Assembly (NCBI GenBank): GCA_903970445.1
Contig: CAJCIP010000027.1
Location: 1-50,445, forward strand
Length of the DNA: 50,445 nt
Direction of reading: 5' to 3'
Source of the DNA: Verrucomicrobia bacterium Tous-C9LFEB
Lineage (GTDB): Bacteria; Acidobacteriota; Terriglobia; Terriglobales; Acidobacteriaceae
The notes beneath the pieces were generated by a model. The model was not told the DNA's origin and made no database searches. It saw nothing but the letters and a program-made list of their open reading frames with translations. Position numbers and translations under genes: made by a program. The number at the start of each line of letters is the position of its first letter. Positions within the stretch are counted from its first letter, which is position 1. Positions 24,980-38,495 of this stretch are shown one piece after another.

Positions 24980-25444
24980 CTACGACGCGTTACGCATCGC
25001 GCGGCCCAACTGCGTCAGCAGATGCGTCATGAACGAGAGCCCGCGCAGTGCATCCGCACTGAACAATCTTGCCAGCAGCCGAAACACACTCGGTGGCTTC
25101 TTCTCCAGAGCCTGCGCCTGCGTGCTGTAGTCCATCACCTTACCGAGCCGCTGCATCATGTTCGGGTCTATCGACGCGATGATGCGCCCTCCCGCGATCA
25201 TGTTGCGGATGAGGTTCACTCCGTCTTCCGACTTCGCCATCTCCGCCAGCTTGCCGCTGATGACGTCGCGCCCGCCAACCAGTCCCTGCAGGAGATCAAG
25301 GATTCCCTGATCGTGCGCGGTTTGCAACAGGTCCCACGCCACCAGCAACGCCTCGGCATGATCGCGTGGCGCGGCTTCCACGCGGCGCATCAGCTCCATG
25401 TGCGGATCGATCGGCAGCGGTTTGAAAGCAATCGGATTTGCCAT
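24980..25444 (-). CDS. DUF1641 protein, partner of formate dehydrogenase
   Basis: 154 residues from ATG 25444 (MANPIAFKPL), preceded by GGGAG; a TTG 15 nt upstream is less likely. Helical, soluble, with the DUF1641 pattern (DLLQGLVGGRDVISGKLAEM, GVNLIRNMIAGGRIIASIDP). In Bacillus the homologue yrhD sits next to the formate dehydrogenase gene yrhE, and here it lies 24 nt after the stop of the formate dehydrogenase gene. It is probably an accessory or small subunit of that enzyme. Confidence 0.85.
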   Translation of the reverse strand: MANPIAFKPLPIDPHMELMRRVEAAPRDHAEALLVAWDLLQTAHDQGILDLLQGLVGGRDVISGKLAEMAKSEDGVNLIRNMIAGGRIIASIDPNMMQRLGKVMDYSTQAQALEKKPPSVFRLLARLFSADALRGLSFMTHLLTQLGRAMRNAS

Positions 25445-25468
25445 AGGAACTCCCTGCAATCGCGGCGG

Positions 25469-28543
<3,075 letters not shown>

Positions 28544-28605
28544 ACCCGATAGGATGCCACAGCGTCGGCTGGCGATTATCGCATCTGAGATGGGCGGAGA
28601 GTCAT

Positions 28606-29520
28606 GTGGAGCGCATAGGTAAGGTGCACATCGGAGTGTCCGGTTGGCGGTACGCTCACTGGCGGCGGCGCTTCTATCCAGAAAAGCTGCCCCAGCGCGC
28701 CGAACTGGAGTATGCGGCCAGCCAATTCCCAACCTTAGAGATCAACGGGACGTTCTATTCGCTACAGCGGCCAACGAGCTTTCGTCGATGGAAAGATCAA
28801 ACGCCCGCTGATTTCGTGTTCGCGGTGAAAGGCTCGCGTTTGATTACACACATGCTCAAGTTGCGCAACGCGGAACAGGCACTCGCGAATTTCTTCGCCA
28901 GCGGTCTTCTCGAACTTGGGCCAAAACTCGGCCCGGTGCTGTGGCAATTTCCGCCGCAGCTTCGCTACAACGCGGAACGCTTCACGGAGTTTTTTCGTCT
29001 GCTGCCCCGCACACACGGGGAAGCCGCTGCGTTGGCCAAACGTCACGATGAGCGTATCGATGGCCGTGCGATGACGGAGGTGATGAAGCCGGCACGCAGC
29101 CGCACGCCCATTCGTCATTGTGTGGAGGTTCGCCACGACAGCTTTGTCGATCCGGCATTCATTGCTCTGCTTCGCAAACACCGCATTGGCCTCGTCGTCG
29201 CCGACACCGTCGCTTGGCCGCTGTTGGTCGATGTGACCGCGGACTTCGTCTACTGCCGCCTGCACGGGTCGGAAGAGCTCTACGTCAGCGGCTATGAGTC
29301 AGAGGCTCTGCAGATCTGGGCTGACCGCCTCGTGGCATGGGCAACAGGGAAGTGTGCGGAGGGTCCGCGCGCCTGCGACAAGACTCTTCCCGCGAAGCCG
29401 CGAGATGTGTATGCCTACTTTGATAACGACGCCAAGGTGCGAGCACCGTTCGATGCACTCGCGTTACAGAAGCTCGTTGAGGAACGCCTGCCCGCGAATG
29501 AGGCTGACTCTACGTATTAG
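28606..29520 (+). CDS. DUF72 (YecE-like) protein
   Basis: 304 residues from GTG 28606, with GGAG six nt upstream. The family start HIGVSGWRYAHWRRRFYPE is followed by EYAASQFPTLEINGTFYSL, ADFVFAVKGSRLITH, GPVLWQFPPQL, HCVEVRHDSF, YCRLHGSEELY and near the C-terminus VYAYFDNDAKVRAPFDAL. This TIM-barrel-like family is widespread and of unknown function, with suspected nuclease or endonuclease-like ancestry. It is transcribed divergently from the formate dehydrogenase gene across 62 nt and overlaps the VanZ-like gene by 11 nt. Confidence 0.88.
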   Translation: MERIGKVHIGVSGWRYAHWRRRFYPEKLPQRAELEYAASQFPTLEINGTFYSLQRPTSFRRWKDQTPADFVFAVKGSRLITHMLKLRNAEQALANFFASGLLELGPKLGPVLWQFPPQLRYNAERFTEFFRLLPRTHGEAAALAKRHDERIDGRAMTEVMKPARSRTPIRHCVEVRHDSFVDPAFIALLRKHRIGLVVADTVAWPLLVDVTADFVYCRLHGSEELYVSGYESEALQIWADRLVAWATGKCAEGPRACDKTLPAKPRDVYAYFDNDAKVRAPFDALALQKLVEERLPANEADSTY

Positions 29521-29872
29521 ACGTATCGCGTCTCCGCCAGCTCGCCAGCCAGCCAACACTTGTACCGATCAGCACGCCAACATCGTCTTGCTGCACATCG
29601 CCTGCTTCGATAGGCCAGCCGTCGAGCAGATGCTCGCGGTACTCCGTTCCCCAGGCAAGCAACAGAAGCGCCACAACAAGCAGTAAGCGCAACCATGCTC
29701 TTCGTGTGCACAACATGGCCGCAAAGCCGACGAGCGCGAAGGCGAGCAGATGTATCCAAGGATGCAGCGTGCCATGGGTGTGGAGCGCGAGCTTCACGCT
29801 TTCTGAAGTCGAGCCGATGGAGATCATGGCAGCCAGCAGAATCGCGAGCGTAGGAGCATGCCATCTCCTCAT
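29510..29872 (-). CDS. VanZ-like small membrane protein
   Basis: 120 residues, with a N-terminal helix, a helix at LHPWIHLLAFALVGFAAML and another at LRLLLVVALLLLAWGTEY. The segment TEYREHLLDGWPIEAGDVQQ with a D-x-x-x-D/N-like motif after the last helix resembles the VanZ family (glycopeptide-tolerance-associated membrane proteins of unclear biochemical role). The ATG is 3 nt after the amine oxidase stop, so they are cotranscribed. Confidence 0.65.
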   Translation of the reverse strand: MRRWHAPTLAILLAAMISIGSTSESVKLALHTHGTLHPWIHLLAFALVGFAAMLCTRRAWLRLLLVVALLLLAWGTEYREHLLDGWPIEAGDVQQDDVGVLIGTSVGWLASWRRRDTSNT

Positions 29873-29875
29873 GCT

Positions 29876-31207
29876 CTAAATCTCGCCCAGTATCTGTCGC
29901 GCTACGCGCAGGCCGCTGCCGATGGCTGCATGAACCGTTCCCCAATGCCCCGAAGTTTCGGTGTGCTCACCCGCGAAGAAGATCGTGTCTGCCTCGGGCA
30001 CGCACATCGCCGCTGGAGCATCGAGCGCGCCCGCCGGCACATAGCTATAGGCGCCGCGCGAGAAAGGGTCGCGCGCCCAGTCATGCGTGTAGGTCGCGAA
30101 CAGAGAATTACGCACGACAGCTTCGTCTATACGGAACACTTCGGCCAGCGCCGCACATGCTGCCGCACCAAGTTCTTCCGCACTCTTACCTATCAGCTCA
30201 GACATACGAGTTCCCCCAACCCATCCCACCAGCGTTGCGGCTTCTTCCGGTTCCGGATGGCGCGTCCACCACACCGGCGGCATCCTCTGCGGTGTGAATA
30301 GAAAGCTCATGTCTCCCAGTGCCTTTTTCGAGATGGCTTTGGAGCGCTCCCACCAGCGCTCGCCGAACACAAGCGTAAACCGCACCACCTGCCCCATCGC
30401 CAGCCGTTTCGCGTGGCCGAGCGCCTCGGGCTCGGGCGTAAACGAGACGCGCGCCTCGGCATCCGTGCATTGCAATACGCTTAGCGGAAGCGTAACAACG
30501 CACTTCGCCGCGCGGAATGTTCTCGAATTCGTGCGCACCTCAACCGAGCCTGCCGCCCACCTGACGGAGACTACGCGCTCACCCAGCTTCACTTCTCCAC
30601 GCAGCTCCTTTACCCGGTCTGCGAGGTACTCGGCGAGCTGCGAGTAGCCGCCGTGCACATGCCAGGCGCGATCTCCCTCAATGGCATCTTCGGCTGCCTG
30701 CTGCACGCCGAGCGCTTTCACGCCGATGCGCTTCGCATCTGCCGCGTTGAATCCTTCCACATAGCCAATAAGCGCTTGCCGATCTTCCTCCGGAACGTCA
30801 CTCTGTTCCAGCCATTCCGCAAAGCTGATGTCCGCTTTGTCCCAGTGCTCCAGTTTAGAAAGTGCGGTGAATGCGTCACCTTGATCCTCATCTTCGCCGA
30901 GTCCGCCGCTCCAATCTTCGCGCAGCATACTTCCGTCGCGCTCGCTGACGGTGACGCCGCACTCGTGCAGCAACGCCCAAAGCTCCGGCGGTTTCCCATG
31001 CACAAATTCCGCGCCGTGCTCGATGGTAACGCCTTCAATCGTCTTCTCTGAGAAGACGCGGCCACCCACACGATCTCGCGCCTCAAGCACCGTCACACGC
31101 ACACCACGTTCTGCCAATGCACGCGCCGCCGTAAGGCCTGCCATCCCTGCGCCAAGAACGAGAACATCGATTCCATCATCTGTATTTGCTTCGTTCAATC
31201 TCTTCAA
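29876..31207 (-). CDS. Flavin monoamine oxidase family protein
   Basis: 443 residues from a TTG at 31207, 2 nt after the cca stop. Rossmann FAD motif VLGAGMAGLTAARALAERGV (about 17-36), second motif RDRVGGRVFSE, substrate-domain TIEHGAEFVHGKPPELW, and the C-terminal FAD contact TIFFAGEHTETSGHWGTVHA. This is the amine oxidase/polyamine oxidase architecture, soluble and without signal peptide. The substrate amine is not evident. Confidence 0.88.
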   Translation of the reverse strand: MKRLNEANTDDGIDVLVLGAGMAGLTAARALAERGVRVTVLEARDRVGGRVFSEKTIEGVTIEHGAEFVHGKPPELWALLHECGVTVSERDGSMLREDWSGGLGEDEDQGDAFTALSKLEHWDKADISFAEWLEQSDVPEEDRQALIGYVEGFNAADAKRIGVKALGVQQAAEDAIEGDRAWHVHGGYSQLAEYLADRVKELRGEVKLGERVVSVRWAAGSVEVRTNSRTFRAAKCVVTLPLSVLQCTDAEARVSFTPEPEALGHAKRLAMGQVVRFTLVFGERWWERSKAISKKALGDMSFLFTPQRMPPVWWTRHPEPEEAATLVGWVGGTRMSELIGKSAEELGAAACAALAEVFRIDEAVVRNSLFATYTHDWARDPFSRGAYSYVPAGALDAPAAMCVPEADTIFFAGEHTETSGHWGTVHAAIGSGLRVARQILGEI

Positions 31208-31209
31208 TC

Positions 31210-32604
31210 CTAGGTCTGCTGTGTAGCATGCCCGAAGCGCTCCTGCACCAGGGCGAGAGCCTCTTCCGTTGTGCTCACCAGCCCTTCGAGCTGCGCATCC
31301 TCGGCAACTTCCAGCATCTCGCGAAACTGTGGCCCGGGCCTATACCCCGCCGCAATCAGTTCCGCTCCGGTCAAAAGCAGCCTGGGGCGAAGCTCCTCCT
31401 GACCGAGCTCTTCGTAATGCCTTTTCACATACTTATACGCACCGAGCATGTTGTGCGAGCTCGTTACATCGGCATGGTGCAGCGCGAGATGCTCCTCGAA
31501 TTGAGGAAGCCGCAGGAAACGCTTCAGCGTCGACTGCTTCATCTTCTCCACATCGCCAAAACGCATGTGGTGTTGCACCAGTGCAAGAATTTGCGCGCAG
31601 TCATCATTGCTGAACCTCAGCCTGTTCAAGATGCTGCGAGCCATCGCCACGCCAATCTCTGCATGGCCATTGAAGCGGATACGATCTCCGGGCTTTGCCG
31701 GGTCCGGCGGTGTGAACGTCGGCGGCTTGCCGACATCGTGCAGCAGCATGCCCCAGGCAAGCGTCGTGCTCGCGCCTTTGGGTAGCTGCTCTAGCAGCAT
31801 CAGGGTATGCACCCACACATCGCCCTCAGGATGGTATTGCGGTGGCTGTGCGACACCCTTCATTCGTGCGACCTCGGGTAGCACCTGTTGCAGCAGGTCG
31901 CTTTCATCGAGCAGCTCAAACGCACGCCGCGCCTCTCCGCCGGTCAGCATCTTCGTTAGCTCATCACGCACGCGCTCCGCGGAGACAATTCGGATGTTCG
32001 GTGCTTCACGCTGAATCGCGCGCATGGTGTGCGGCTCAATCGCGAATCCGAAGCGAGCAGCAAAACGCACCGCTCGCAACATGCGTAGCTTGTCCTCGTC
32101 GAAGCGCCGCGCAGGTTCGCCGATCGCGCGCAGCACGCCATTGCGCAGATCATCGCGACCGCCGACATAATCGAGAATGCATTCTTCAAGAGGCTTGCCT
32201 TCTTCAAACGCAAAAGGATCGAGCAGCAGACCATTGATCGTGAAGTCACGCCGCAAAACATCTTCGCGCGCGTTGTCTGAAAAGTGCACAGCGGAAGGCC
32301 TGCGACCGTCGAAATAACCAACGTCGTGCCGATACGTGGCCACTTCGGTCGCGATGCGCTCGTCGCCATCCTTGTCGATCACCAGCACAACACCGAAGTG
32401 CGCGCCCTGCTGCTCCGTGCGCGCAAAAAGTTCCTGCACCTTGGCAGGCGGCGCGGAGGTTGCGACATCGAAATCATGCACCTCTTCACCCAGCAGCATG
32501 TCGCGCACGCACCCGCCGGCAAACACGGCTTCGAAGCCCTGTCCGCGCAATTCTTCTGCTATAGCCAGAGCGGCACGGTACTGCGGATTGTCCAGTCGTG
32601 TCAT
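31210..32604 (-). CDS. cca: CCA tRNA nucleotidyltransferase / poly(A) polymerase family with HD domain
   Basis: 464 residues from ATG 32604 (MTRLDNPQYRAALAIAEELR); an ATG 14 codons upstream is possible. The head domain shows FAGGCVRDMLLGEEVHDFDV (class II nucleotidyltransferase, catalytic acidic residues in DFDV) and RRDFTINGL. Neck RMLRAVRFAARFGFAIEP and ERVRDELTKML follow. An HD phosphohydrolase-like domain is present (WGMLLHDVGKP). It should add or repair 3' CCA on tRNA, but could be poly(A) polymerase. First gene of a minus-strand unit with the amine oxidase and VanZ-like genes. Confidence 0.9.
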   Translation of the reverse strand: MTRLDNPQYRAALAIAEELRGQGFEAVFAGGCVRDMLLGEEVHDFDVATSAPPAKVQELFARTEQQGAHFGVVLVIDKDGDERIATEVATYRHDVGYFDGRRPSAVHFSDNAREDVLRRDFTINGLLLDPFAFEEGKPLEECILDYVGGRDDLRNGVLRAIGEPARRFDEDKLRMLRAVRFAARFGFAIEPHTMRAIQREAPNIRIVSAERVRDELTKMLTGGEARRAFELLDESDLLQQVLPEVARMKGVAQPPQYHPEGDVWVHTLMLLEQLPKGASTTLAWGMLLHDVGKPPTFTPPDPAKPGDRIRFNGHAEIGVAMARSILNRLRFSNDDCAQILALVQHHMRFGDVEKMKQSTLKRFLRLPQFEEHLALHHADVTSSHNMLGAYKYVKRHYEELGQEELRPRLLLTGAELIAAGYRPGPQFREMLEVAEDAQLEGLVSTTEEALALVQERFGHATQQT

Positions 32605-32658
32605 CGCCTCTTTGGATGCAGCCAACAGAGTCAAGCTGCAGGTCATTCCACCCAGTCA

Positions 32659-32738
32659 CTGTCATCTCGACCGGAGACGCTTGCGCCGCAGGGGAGAGAC
32701 CCCCGCATTTGCCGTCGCGAGTGCCGAAGGCACGAGCA
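32659..32738. repeat. Dispersed GTCATCTCGACC repeat, copy 2
   Basis: CTGTCATCTCGACCGGAG, a variable centre, GGGGAGAGACCCCCGCATTT, then the tail GTCGCGAGTGCCGAAGGCAC shared with the copy at 19549. It sits in the divergent spacer between cca and tsaD, so it may touch both promoters. Confidence 0.85.
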
Positions 32739-32761
32739 TGTAACTGACTAAACTAGAACCA

Positions 32762-33937
32762 ATGGGCACCGGCCTCATCCTTGGCATAGAAAGCTCCTGC
32801 GACGAAACGTCCGCAGCGGTCGTCCGTGAAGGTGGCGAGGTGCTTTCGAATGTAGTTGCTTCGCAACTAATCCATAGCAATTACGGCGGCGTCGTTCCCG
32901 AGCTCGCCTCGCGCGAACATCTTCGCGCCATCGTGCCCGTCGTGCGGGCGGCGTTGGAGAAGGCAGAGAAGACGTACGCCGATCTCGACGCAATCGCGGT
33001 GACGGAAGGCCCTGGCCTCGCGGGTGCACTGCTCGTCGGCATCACGTTCGCAAAATCGCTCGCCTTCGGCCTGGAGCTTCCACTCATCGCCGTGAACCAT
33101 CTTGAAGGCCACATCCACGCCGTGCTGATGGACGCGGCGTCTGAGTTCGCGCAGGCTTCAGCGCTTCTGGCGCTGGTGGTCAGCGGTGGCCACACGCATC
33201 TTTATCTCGCCACGCGTGACGGCGATACGTGGCGATACCGCAACGTCGGCAAGACACTCGATGACGCGGCCGGGGAAGCGTTCGATAAAGCGGCGAAGCT
33301 GCTCGGCCTGCCGTACCCCGGCGGCCCATGGATGGACGCCCTCGCCGCCCACGGGGATCCGAAAGCGGTTCCTTTCAGCTTCGCGCAGATCAAGGAGAAG
33401 GCCACAGGCAACACCGCTCCAAAACTCGCTCGGGAGACTTCGAGCGATGACGAGCGCTTCGATCTTTCCTTCAGCGGCATCAAAACCGCCGTTCGCCGCT
33501 ATGTCGAAGTGCACGGCATGGCTGGGCGCGTCGCCGAACGCGAAAAGCTTTTGCGAGATAACGGTTTGCTCACCACCAAGCCCGGCAACGCCGAGACGTT
33601 GGCTCTCGCGCTCGCGTTCGTCGACGACCAAACACGGAACCTCATCGCAAGCTTCCAGGCTTCGGTAACTGCCTACCTCACGCGCACGTTATTTGCCGCA
33701 GCAGCGCGTTACGGAGCGCAAGGCGTGCTGGTTAGCGGTGGCGTTGCCGCCAACAGCGAGCTCCGACGTCGCATGACAGCAGAAGCGGAACGCCGCAAAC
33801 TGCCAATCGCCTTTCCAGCGATCTCGCTTTCAACCGACAATGCCGCGATGATCGCCGCAGCGGCGTGGCCCAAGTTCGTCCACAAGCAGTTCGCAGGCTC
33901 CACCCTCGAACCCGTACCGCAGCTGCGACTTGGTTGA
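32762..33937 (+). CDS. tsaD: tRNA N6-adenosine threonylcarbamoyltransferase TsaD
   Basis: 391 residues. It transfers threonylcarbamoyl to A37 of ANN-decoding tRNAs. The ASKHA-fold start ILGIESSCDETSAAVV, the YGGVVPELASREH motif, the metal-binding VNHLEGHIHAV (HxxxH), LVVSGGHTHLYL, and late LVSGGVAANSELRR and LSTDNAAMIAAAAW are all present. Insertions around residues 215-235 (QIKEKATGNTAPKLARETSS) make it longer than the common 340. Followed on the same strand by cysS. Confidence 0.96.
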   Translation: MGTGLILGIESSCDETSAAVVREGGEVLSNVVASQLIHSNYGGVVPELASREHLRAIVPVVRAALEKAEKTYADLDAIAVTEGPGLAGALLVGITFAKSLAFGLELPLIAVNHLEGHIHAVLMDAASEFAQASALLALVVSGGHTHLYLATRDGDTWRYRNVGKTLDDAAGEAFDKAAKLLGLPYPGGPWMDALAAHGDPKAVPFSFAQIKEKATGNTAPKLARETSSDDERFDLSFSGIKTAVRRYVEVHGMAGRVAEREKLLRDNGLLTTKPGNAETLALALAFVDDQTRNLIASFQASVTAYLTRTLFAAAARYGAQGVLVSGGVAANSELRRRMTAEAERRKLPIAFPAISLSTDNAAMIAAAAWPKFVHKQFAGSTLEPVPQLRLG

Positions 33938-33964
33938 GCGGGTGAAGACCGGCTCCCGTAAAAT
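33934..33964 (+). promoter_or_regulatory. Possible cysS promoter overlapping the tsaD stop
   Basis: TTGAGC (33934-33939), 19-nt spacer, TAAAAT (33959-33964), about 65 nt before the cysS start. The -35 box spans the tsaD stop codon. Spacing is a little long. Confidence 0.35.
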
Positions 33965-34030
33965 AAGCCCTGACACGAAACCTGCAGAGAGCGGCGTGCC
34001 GGTGAGCCGGGGAGCGCGACCACACACGTT

Positions 34031-35524
<1,494 letters not shown>

Positions 35525-35527
35525 CTT

Positions 35528-36190
35528 TCAAAGTTCGCGACTGGTCTCTGCTTCAAAGGCGCGCTCCAGCGCGTCACCCGCACGGTCAATGTCCTTCTGC
35601 GCCACCTCGAACAGGGAGACCGTCTTTCCGTCGCGATGCTCTTCCGTTTTGCGGAAAGGCACGTGCGCGGTAGTCAACCCGTCGCTTGCCAGCTCTGCAT
35701 CCCCTGCATCATCGAACTCAGCGACGACAAACATGTCACTGTCGTCCGGCTCAAAGCCTTCGTCCTCCACCTGCTCCGGCAGCGGAAATAATCCCTTGTG
35801 CTTGCGCAGCAGCTTCACCGCGCGGTCGCTGTCCGCCTCCGGCACATACAACTCCATGACAACGAGCTGGCTGCCATCGATCCGTTTCTCATCCTTCGCT
35901 ATGGGCCGAAGATACGCGTCTATGCCTGCGTGCTGAAGAAGCGCGATAGCCTCCGATGCATCGATGCCATTGACGAAGTCCCAAAGGTGCGTGTCGCCCT
36001 CTGCTGCTTCGTGATCGGCTTCTTGTTCAGTCGTTTCCGCCTTCAGACCACGCTTTCGGAACTCCGCCATCAATGTTTCGCGTGCTATATCGGTGAGATC
36101 CTTCTGGCGCTCATAAAAGTCGAACACCTCGGCATCGCTCATCGCGGCGTACTGTTCCTGCAACTCCATCGATCTGCTGTCTGTACTCAT
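35528..36190 (-). CDS. DUF2007-like acidic protein
   Basis: 220 residues from ATG 36190 (MSTDSRSMELQEQYAAMSDA); a TTG 13 codons upstream would also fit. The N-terminus has a helical segment EVFDFYERQKDLTDIARETL. The middle, VNGIDASEAIALLQHAGIDA followed by VVMELYVPEADSDRAVKLLR, resembles the ferredoxin-like DUF2007 (putative signal-transducing) domain, and a weaker second copy may lie at FVVAEFDDAGDAELASDGL. Rich in Asp/Glu, soluble. Function unknown. Confidence 0.65.
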   Translation of the reverse strand: MSTDSRSMELQEQYAAMSDAEVFDFYERQKDLTDIARETLMAEFRKRGLKAETTEQEADHEAAEGDTHLWDFVNGIDASEAIALLQHAGIDAYLRPIAKDEKRIDGSQLVVMELYVPEADSDRAVKLLRKHKGLFPLPEQVEDEGFEPDDSDMFVVAEFDDAGDAELASDGLTTAHVPFRKTEEHRDGKTVSLFEVAQKDIDRAGDALERAFEAETSREL

Positions 36191-36232
36191 CACTTGGCAA
36201 ACCCTATCAGCCAACTCGTACCGGCTCAAAGC

Positions 36233-37183
36233 TCATTCGACCGCTTCGCCTGCCGTGCCAATCATCTCTTTCTTCAGCTTCACAGACCGGCTCAGCACCA
36301 CAATCGCGACAGCACAGATGATGATCGCCATGCCGCCGACTTCTTCTTTCGTCAGCCGCTCATGAAGCAGCAGCACGCCAAGCAGCACGGCGATCACAGG
36401 ATTCACAAAGGCATACGTTGACACCTTGCCCACGGGTACGTGCTGCAGCAGATACGTGAATGCCACCAAACCGAAGAGCGATCCCAGAATCGCAAGATAG
36501 ACGATTGCCGTAACGCCGTTCCATGTCCACATGGCGTGGCGCATGTTTCCGCCGGCGAGAACGATGCACCAGTTCACGATTGCCGCGCCTCCCAGCTGCC
36601 AACCTGTAGCCACGAAGGTGTCCGCCTGAAAGCGAAATCGTCTGGACAGTATCGACCCTACGGCAAATGCGAGTGCCGCGAGCAGCAGAACACCGACACC
36701 CAGCAGCGGGCGCGAGTAGCCTTCCTGCGGTGCGCCGCGTAGTGACGGCCATACCAGCGCCAGAATGCCCACGAGTCCGAGGAGGGTACCCAACCAGCCG
36801 CGTGCGCTCAGCGGCTCGCCGCGCGGAAGGAACACCTCAAGAACGGCTACCATGATCGGCATCGTGCACACAATCAGCGACGCGAAGCCCGCCGGCACCA
36901 TCTTCTCGCCCCAGGTCAGCAGGATATTGTTGGCGCTCATGAATAGGACCCCGACCAGCACCAGCTTCCACGGCTCACCTTTAGGAACACGCAGGCTCTT
37001 GCCGCGCAGCAGCACAATCAAGGCAATCAGCACCGCTGAAAGGGAAGCGCGTGCCGCCGAAACCAGCGGCGCAGGCAGGTGCGTGCCTGCAATCTTGATC
37101 GCAAGGTAGGTAGAACCCCAAAAGAAGTACACGCTCGCAAAGGCAAGCACGATGCGTGTGCGTTGCGAAAGATTGGGAGACAC
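36233..37183 (-). CDS. EamA-family (DMT) transporter
   Basis: 316 residues from GTG 37183; longer starts would run back through the terminator of the upstream gene. Ten hydrophobic segments arranged as two EamA halves: VYFFWGSTYLAIKIAG with VSAARASLSAVLIALIVLLR in the first, and AFAVGSILSRRFRF with PVIAVLLGVLLLHERLTKEE in the second. Drug/metabolite exporter family; substrate unknown. A 3-nt-scale gap separates it from the DUF2007-like gene, suggesting cotranscription. Confidence 0.9.
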   Translation of the reverse strand: MSPNLSQRTRIVLAFASVYFFWGSTYLAIKIAGTHLPAPLVSAARASLSAVLIALIVLLRGKSLRVPKGEPWKLVLVGVLFMSANNILLTWGEKMVPAGFASLIVCTMPIMVAVLEVFLPRGEPLSARGWLGTLLGLVGILALVWPSLRGAPQEGYSRPLLGVGVLLLAALAFAVGSILSRRFRFQADTFVATGWQLGGAAIVNWCIVLAGGNMRHAMWTWNGVTAIVYLAILGSLFGLVAFTYLLQHVPVGKVSTYAFVNPVIAVLLGVLLLHERLTKEEVGGMAIIICAVAIVVLSRSVKLKKEMIGTAGEAVE

Positions 37184-37201
37184 GGTGACACCATGGTACG
37201 T

Positions 37202-37232
37202 AAAAGCAAAACGGCAAGCCGAAGCCTGCCGT
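37202..37232 (-). terminator. Intrinsic terminator after the 94-aa membrane protein, UUCG loop
   Basis: Minus strand: ACGGCAGGC (37232-37224), loop TTCG, GCTTGCCGT (37219-37211), then TTTGCTTTTA. The 9-bp stem has one G-T pair. It ends the gene at 37253 before the EamA transporter. Confidence 0.8.
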
Positions 37233-37252
37233 CGCGAAAACAAGAACGCTAT

Positions 37253-37537
37253 CTAGTAGCTGAAGAACTCATTCACGCCGCGGCGCAAACGAATGCCATT
37301 TCCGAGTAACGCGACCGCAAGTAGGAACACCAGCGCGTCCCAGTACGCCATCGGGTGTGTCCACCCTGGCGAGTACTGAAGGTCCTGGCCAGACCACAGA
37401 GTCACGAAGATGCTTACCAGCAGAAATTGAAAGCCCATGACGAGGAACAGGTGTCCAAGGCGACGCCTCTGATCTAAGCTCTCCACCTGTGCGGGGGTAA
37501 GGTTCCGCTCTTCAAAAGGGACCATCGCGTTGGCCAT
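37253..37537 (-). CDS. Small two-helix membrane protein (94 aa)
   Basis: 94 residues: a charged cytosolic start (MVPFEERNLTPAQVESLDQR), helix LGHLFLVMGFQFLLVSIFVTL, a short loop WSGQDLQYSPGWTHPM, helix YWDALVFLLAVALLGNGIRL and a basic tail. No family recognised. It stands alone with its own terminator. Confidence 0.7.
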   Translation of the reverse strand: MANAMVPFEERNLTPAQVESLDQRRRLGHLFLVMGFQFLLVSIFVTLWSGQDLQYSPGWTHPMAYWDALVFLLAVALLGNGIRLRRGVNEFFSY

Positions 37538-37649
37538 GAGTCTGTTCCTCCAAACCTGCCGAGAAGTTTATTAAACCACAGCTACCGTTGCCGATTGTTG
37601 CTGGTCGCCTGTTGCTCAACTTCTAACACCTAAACCGCAGCTTGAACCC

Positions 37650-38015
37650 CTAGTTAACTCGCTTGGTTCCTTCACCTGCGCGCCTGTCAAAATTCGCTTT
37701 CAGGCGCGCGATGCGATTCTCCATCGAGTCGTTGGGAACGTCCTGCACAAACGCGACCGACTGAATTCCAGCCACCTCGAAGCGCTTGCGACAGCGAATG
37801 TTCTTGCATCCGACCACATCGTCCCGCCGCAACATATAGCTCCGCGCCTTTTCAAATTGTGCCCGATCTTTCGCATCGGCGTTCGGCGGCAGACGCTGCT
37901 TCTTACGCCGCGTCAGCCAGTTCAGTTGGTACTCGTTTTCCTGGTTGCAGTGCGGACACATGAGCATGTGAGTCTTCGTTTCCGGCCGCTCTTCATAAAA
38001 GTCGCGCTCTTGCAT
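37650..38015 (-). CDS. Small zinc-ribbon-like protein (121 aa)
   Basis: 121 residues from ATG 38015 with GGGAGG six nt upstream, an excellent ribosome-binding site that fixes the start inside a longer open frame. Two Cys pairs, MCPHCNQENEYQLNW and VVGCKNIRCRKRFEV, separated by a basic helix (TRRKKQRLPPNADAKDRAQF), suggest one zinc-binding ribbon. The C-terminus (DSMENRIARLKANFDRRAGE) is helical. Soluble; function unknown. Confidence 0.75.
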   Translation of the reverse strand: MQERDFYEERPETKTHMLMCPHCNQENEYQLNWLTRRKKQRLPPNADAKDRAQFEKARSYMLRRDDVVGCKNIRCRKRFEVAGIQSVAFVQDVPNDSMENRIARLKANFDRRAGEGTKRVN

Positions 38016-38126
38016 GGGTACCTCCCGCGCCTGTCTTCTTTGGATGCCCGCAGGCGCAAGAACGAAAGATACGCCAAGTTGCGGGTGGTGGCGTACTCTG
38101 GATTTTCCAAGAGGAACTGCACTGCT

Positions 38127-38306
38127 GTGGCCAAGCTGAAGAAACGAACGTTTTCCATCACCAAAGCAGTCAAGGCTAACGCGCGGGCGCGGGTCGGCTC
38201 GCCGCCCCCGGAAAAGGTGCTTCCGAATACGAAGGATAAGGCTGAGACGGAGCCGAAGCACAAAAAGACGTTGGCGGATTTGCTCAGCAAAAGCGCAGAT
38301 GACTGA
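38127..38306 (+). CDS. Small basic protein (59 aa)
   Basis: 59 residues from GTG 38127 with GAGGA about eleven nt upstream: VAKLKKRTFSITKAVKANAR, then GSPPPEKVLPNTKDK and a conserved-looking tail KHKKTLADLLSKSADD. Lys-rich, no membrane segment. The open frame goes further 5', but into sequence antisense to the zinc-ribbon gene. The start and coding status are plausible rather than certain; I recall similar small acidobacterial proteins. Confidence 0.5.
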   Translation: MAKLKKRTFSITKAVKANARARVGSPPPEKVLPNTKDKAETEPKHKKTLADLLSKSADD

Positions 38307-38385
38307 TGCATCGAAGGTGAACGTACCGCATGCGCTGCCCACTAGGTAGAACATCATCCTCCGACGCTTACGTCGGCAGTGTTCG

Positions 38386-38480
38386 CGCTGAAGGCGCGAA
38401 GCGATACCAGCCTGGGGCAACGCCCCAGGTGGCCTAGCGAATGAGGTCTCAAGCGCTAAAGGCGCGACCTATAAATCCAG
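38386..38480. repeat. REP-like hairpin mosaic
   Basis: CGCGCTGAAGGCGCGAAG, CCTGGGGCAACGCCCCAGG (hairpin at 38410-38428), then AAGCGCTAAAGGCGCGACCTATAA. The units match those at 22985-23445 and the rplM-rpsI spacer in style. The region separates the 59-aa gene from the convergent CLC gene. Confidence 0.65.
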
Positions 38481-38495
38481 AGCAGTCGAACAGTC

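Noticed and set aside
33960-34030. Possible T-box leader before cysS (AGAGAGCGGCG ... GGTGAGCC)
   Set aside because: The leader is under 70 nt, has no TGGNACC antiterminator sequence and no terminator hairpin.
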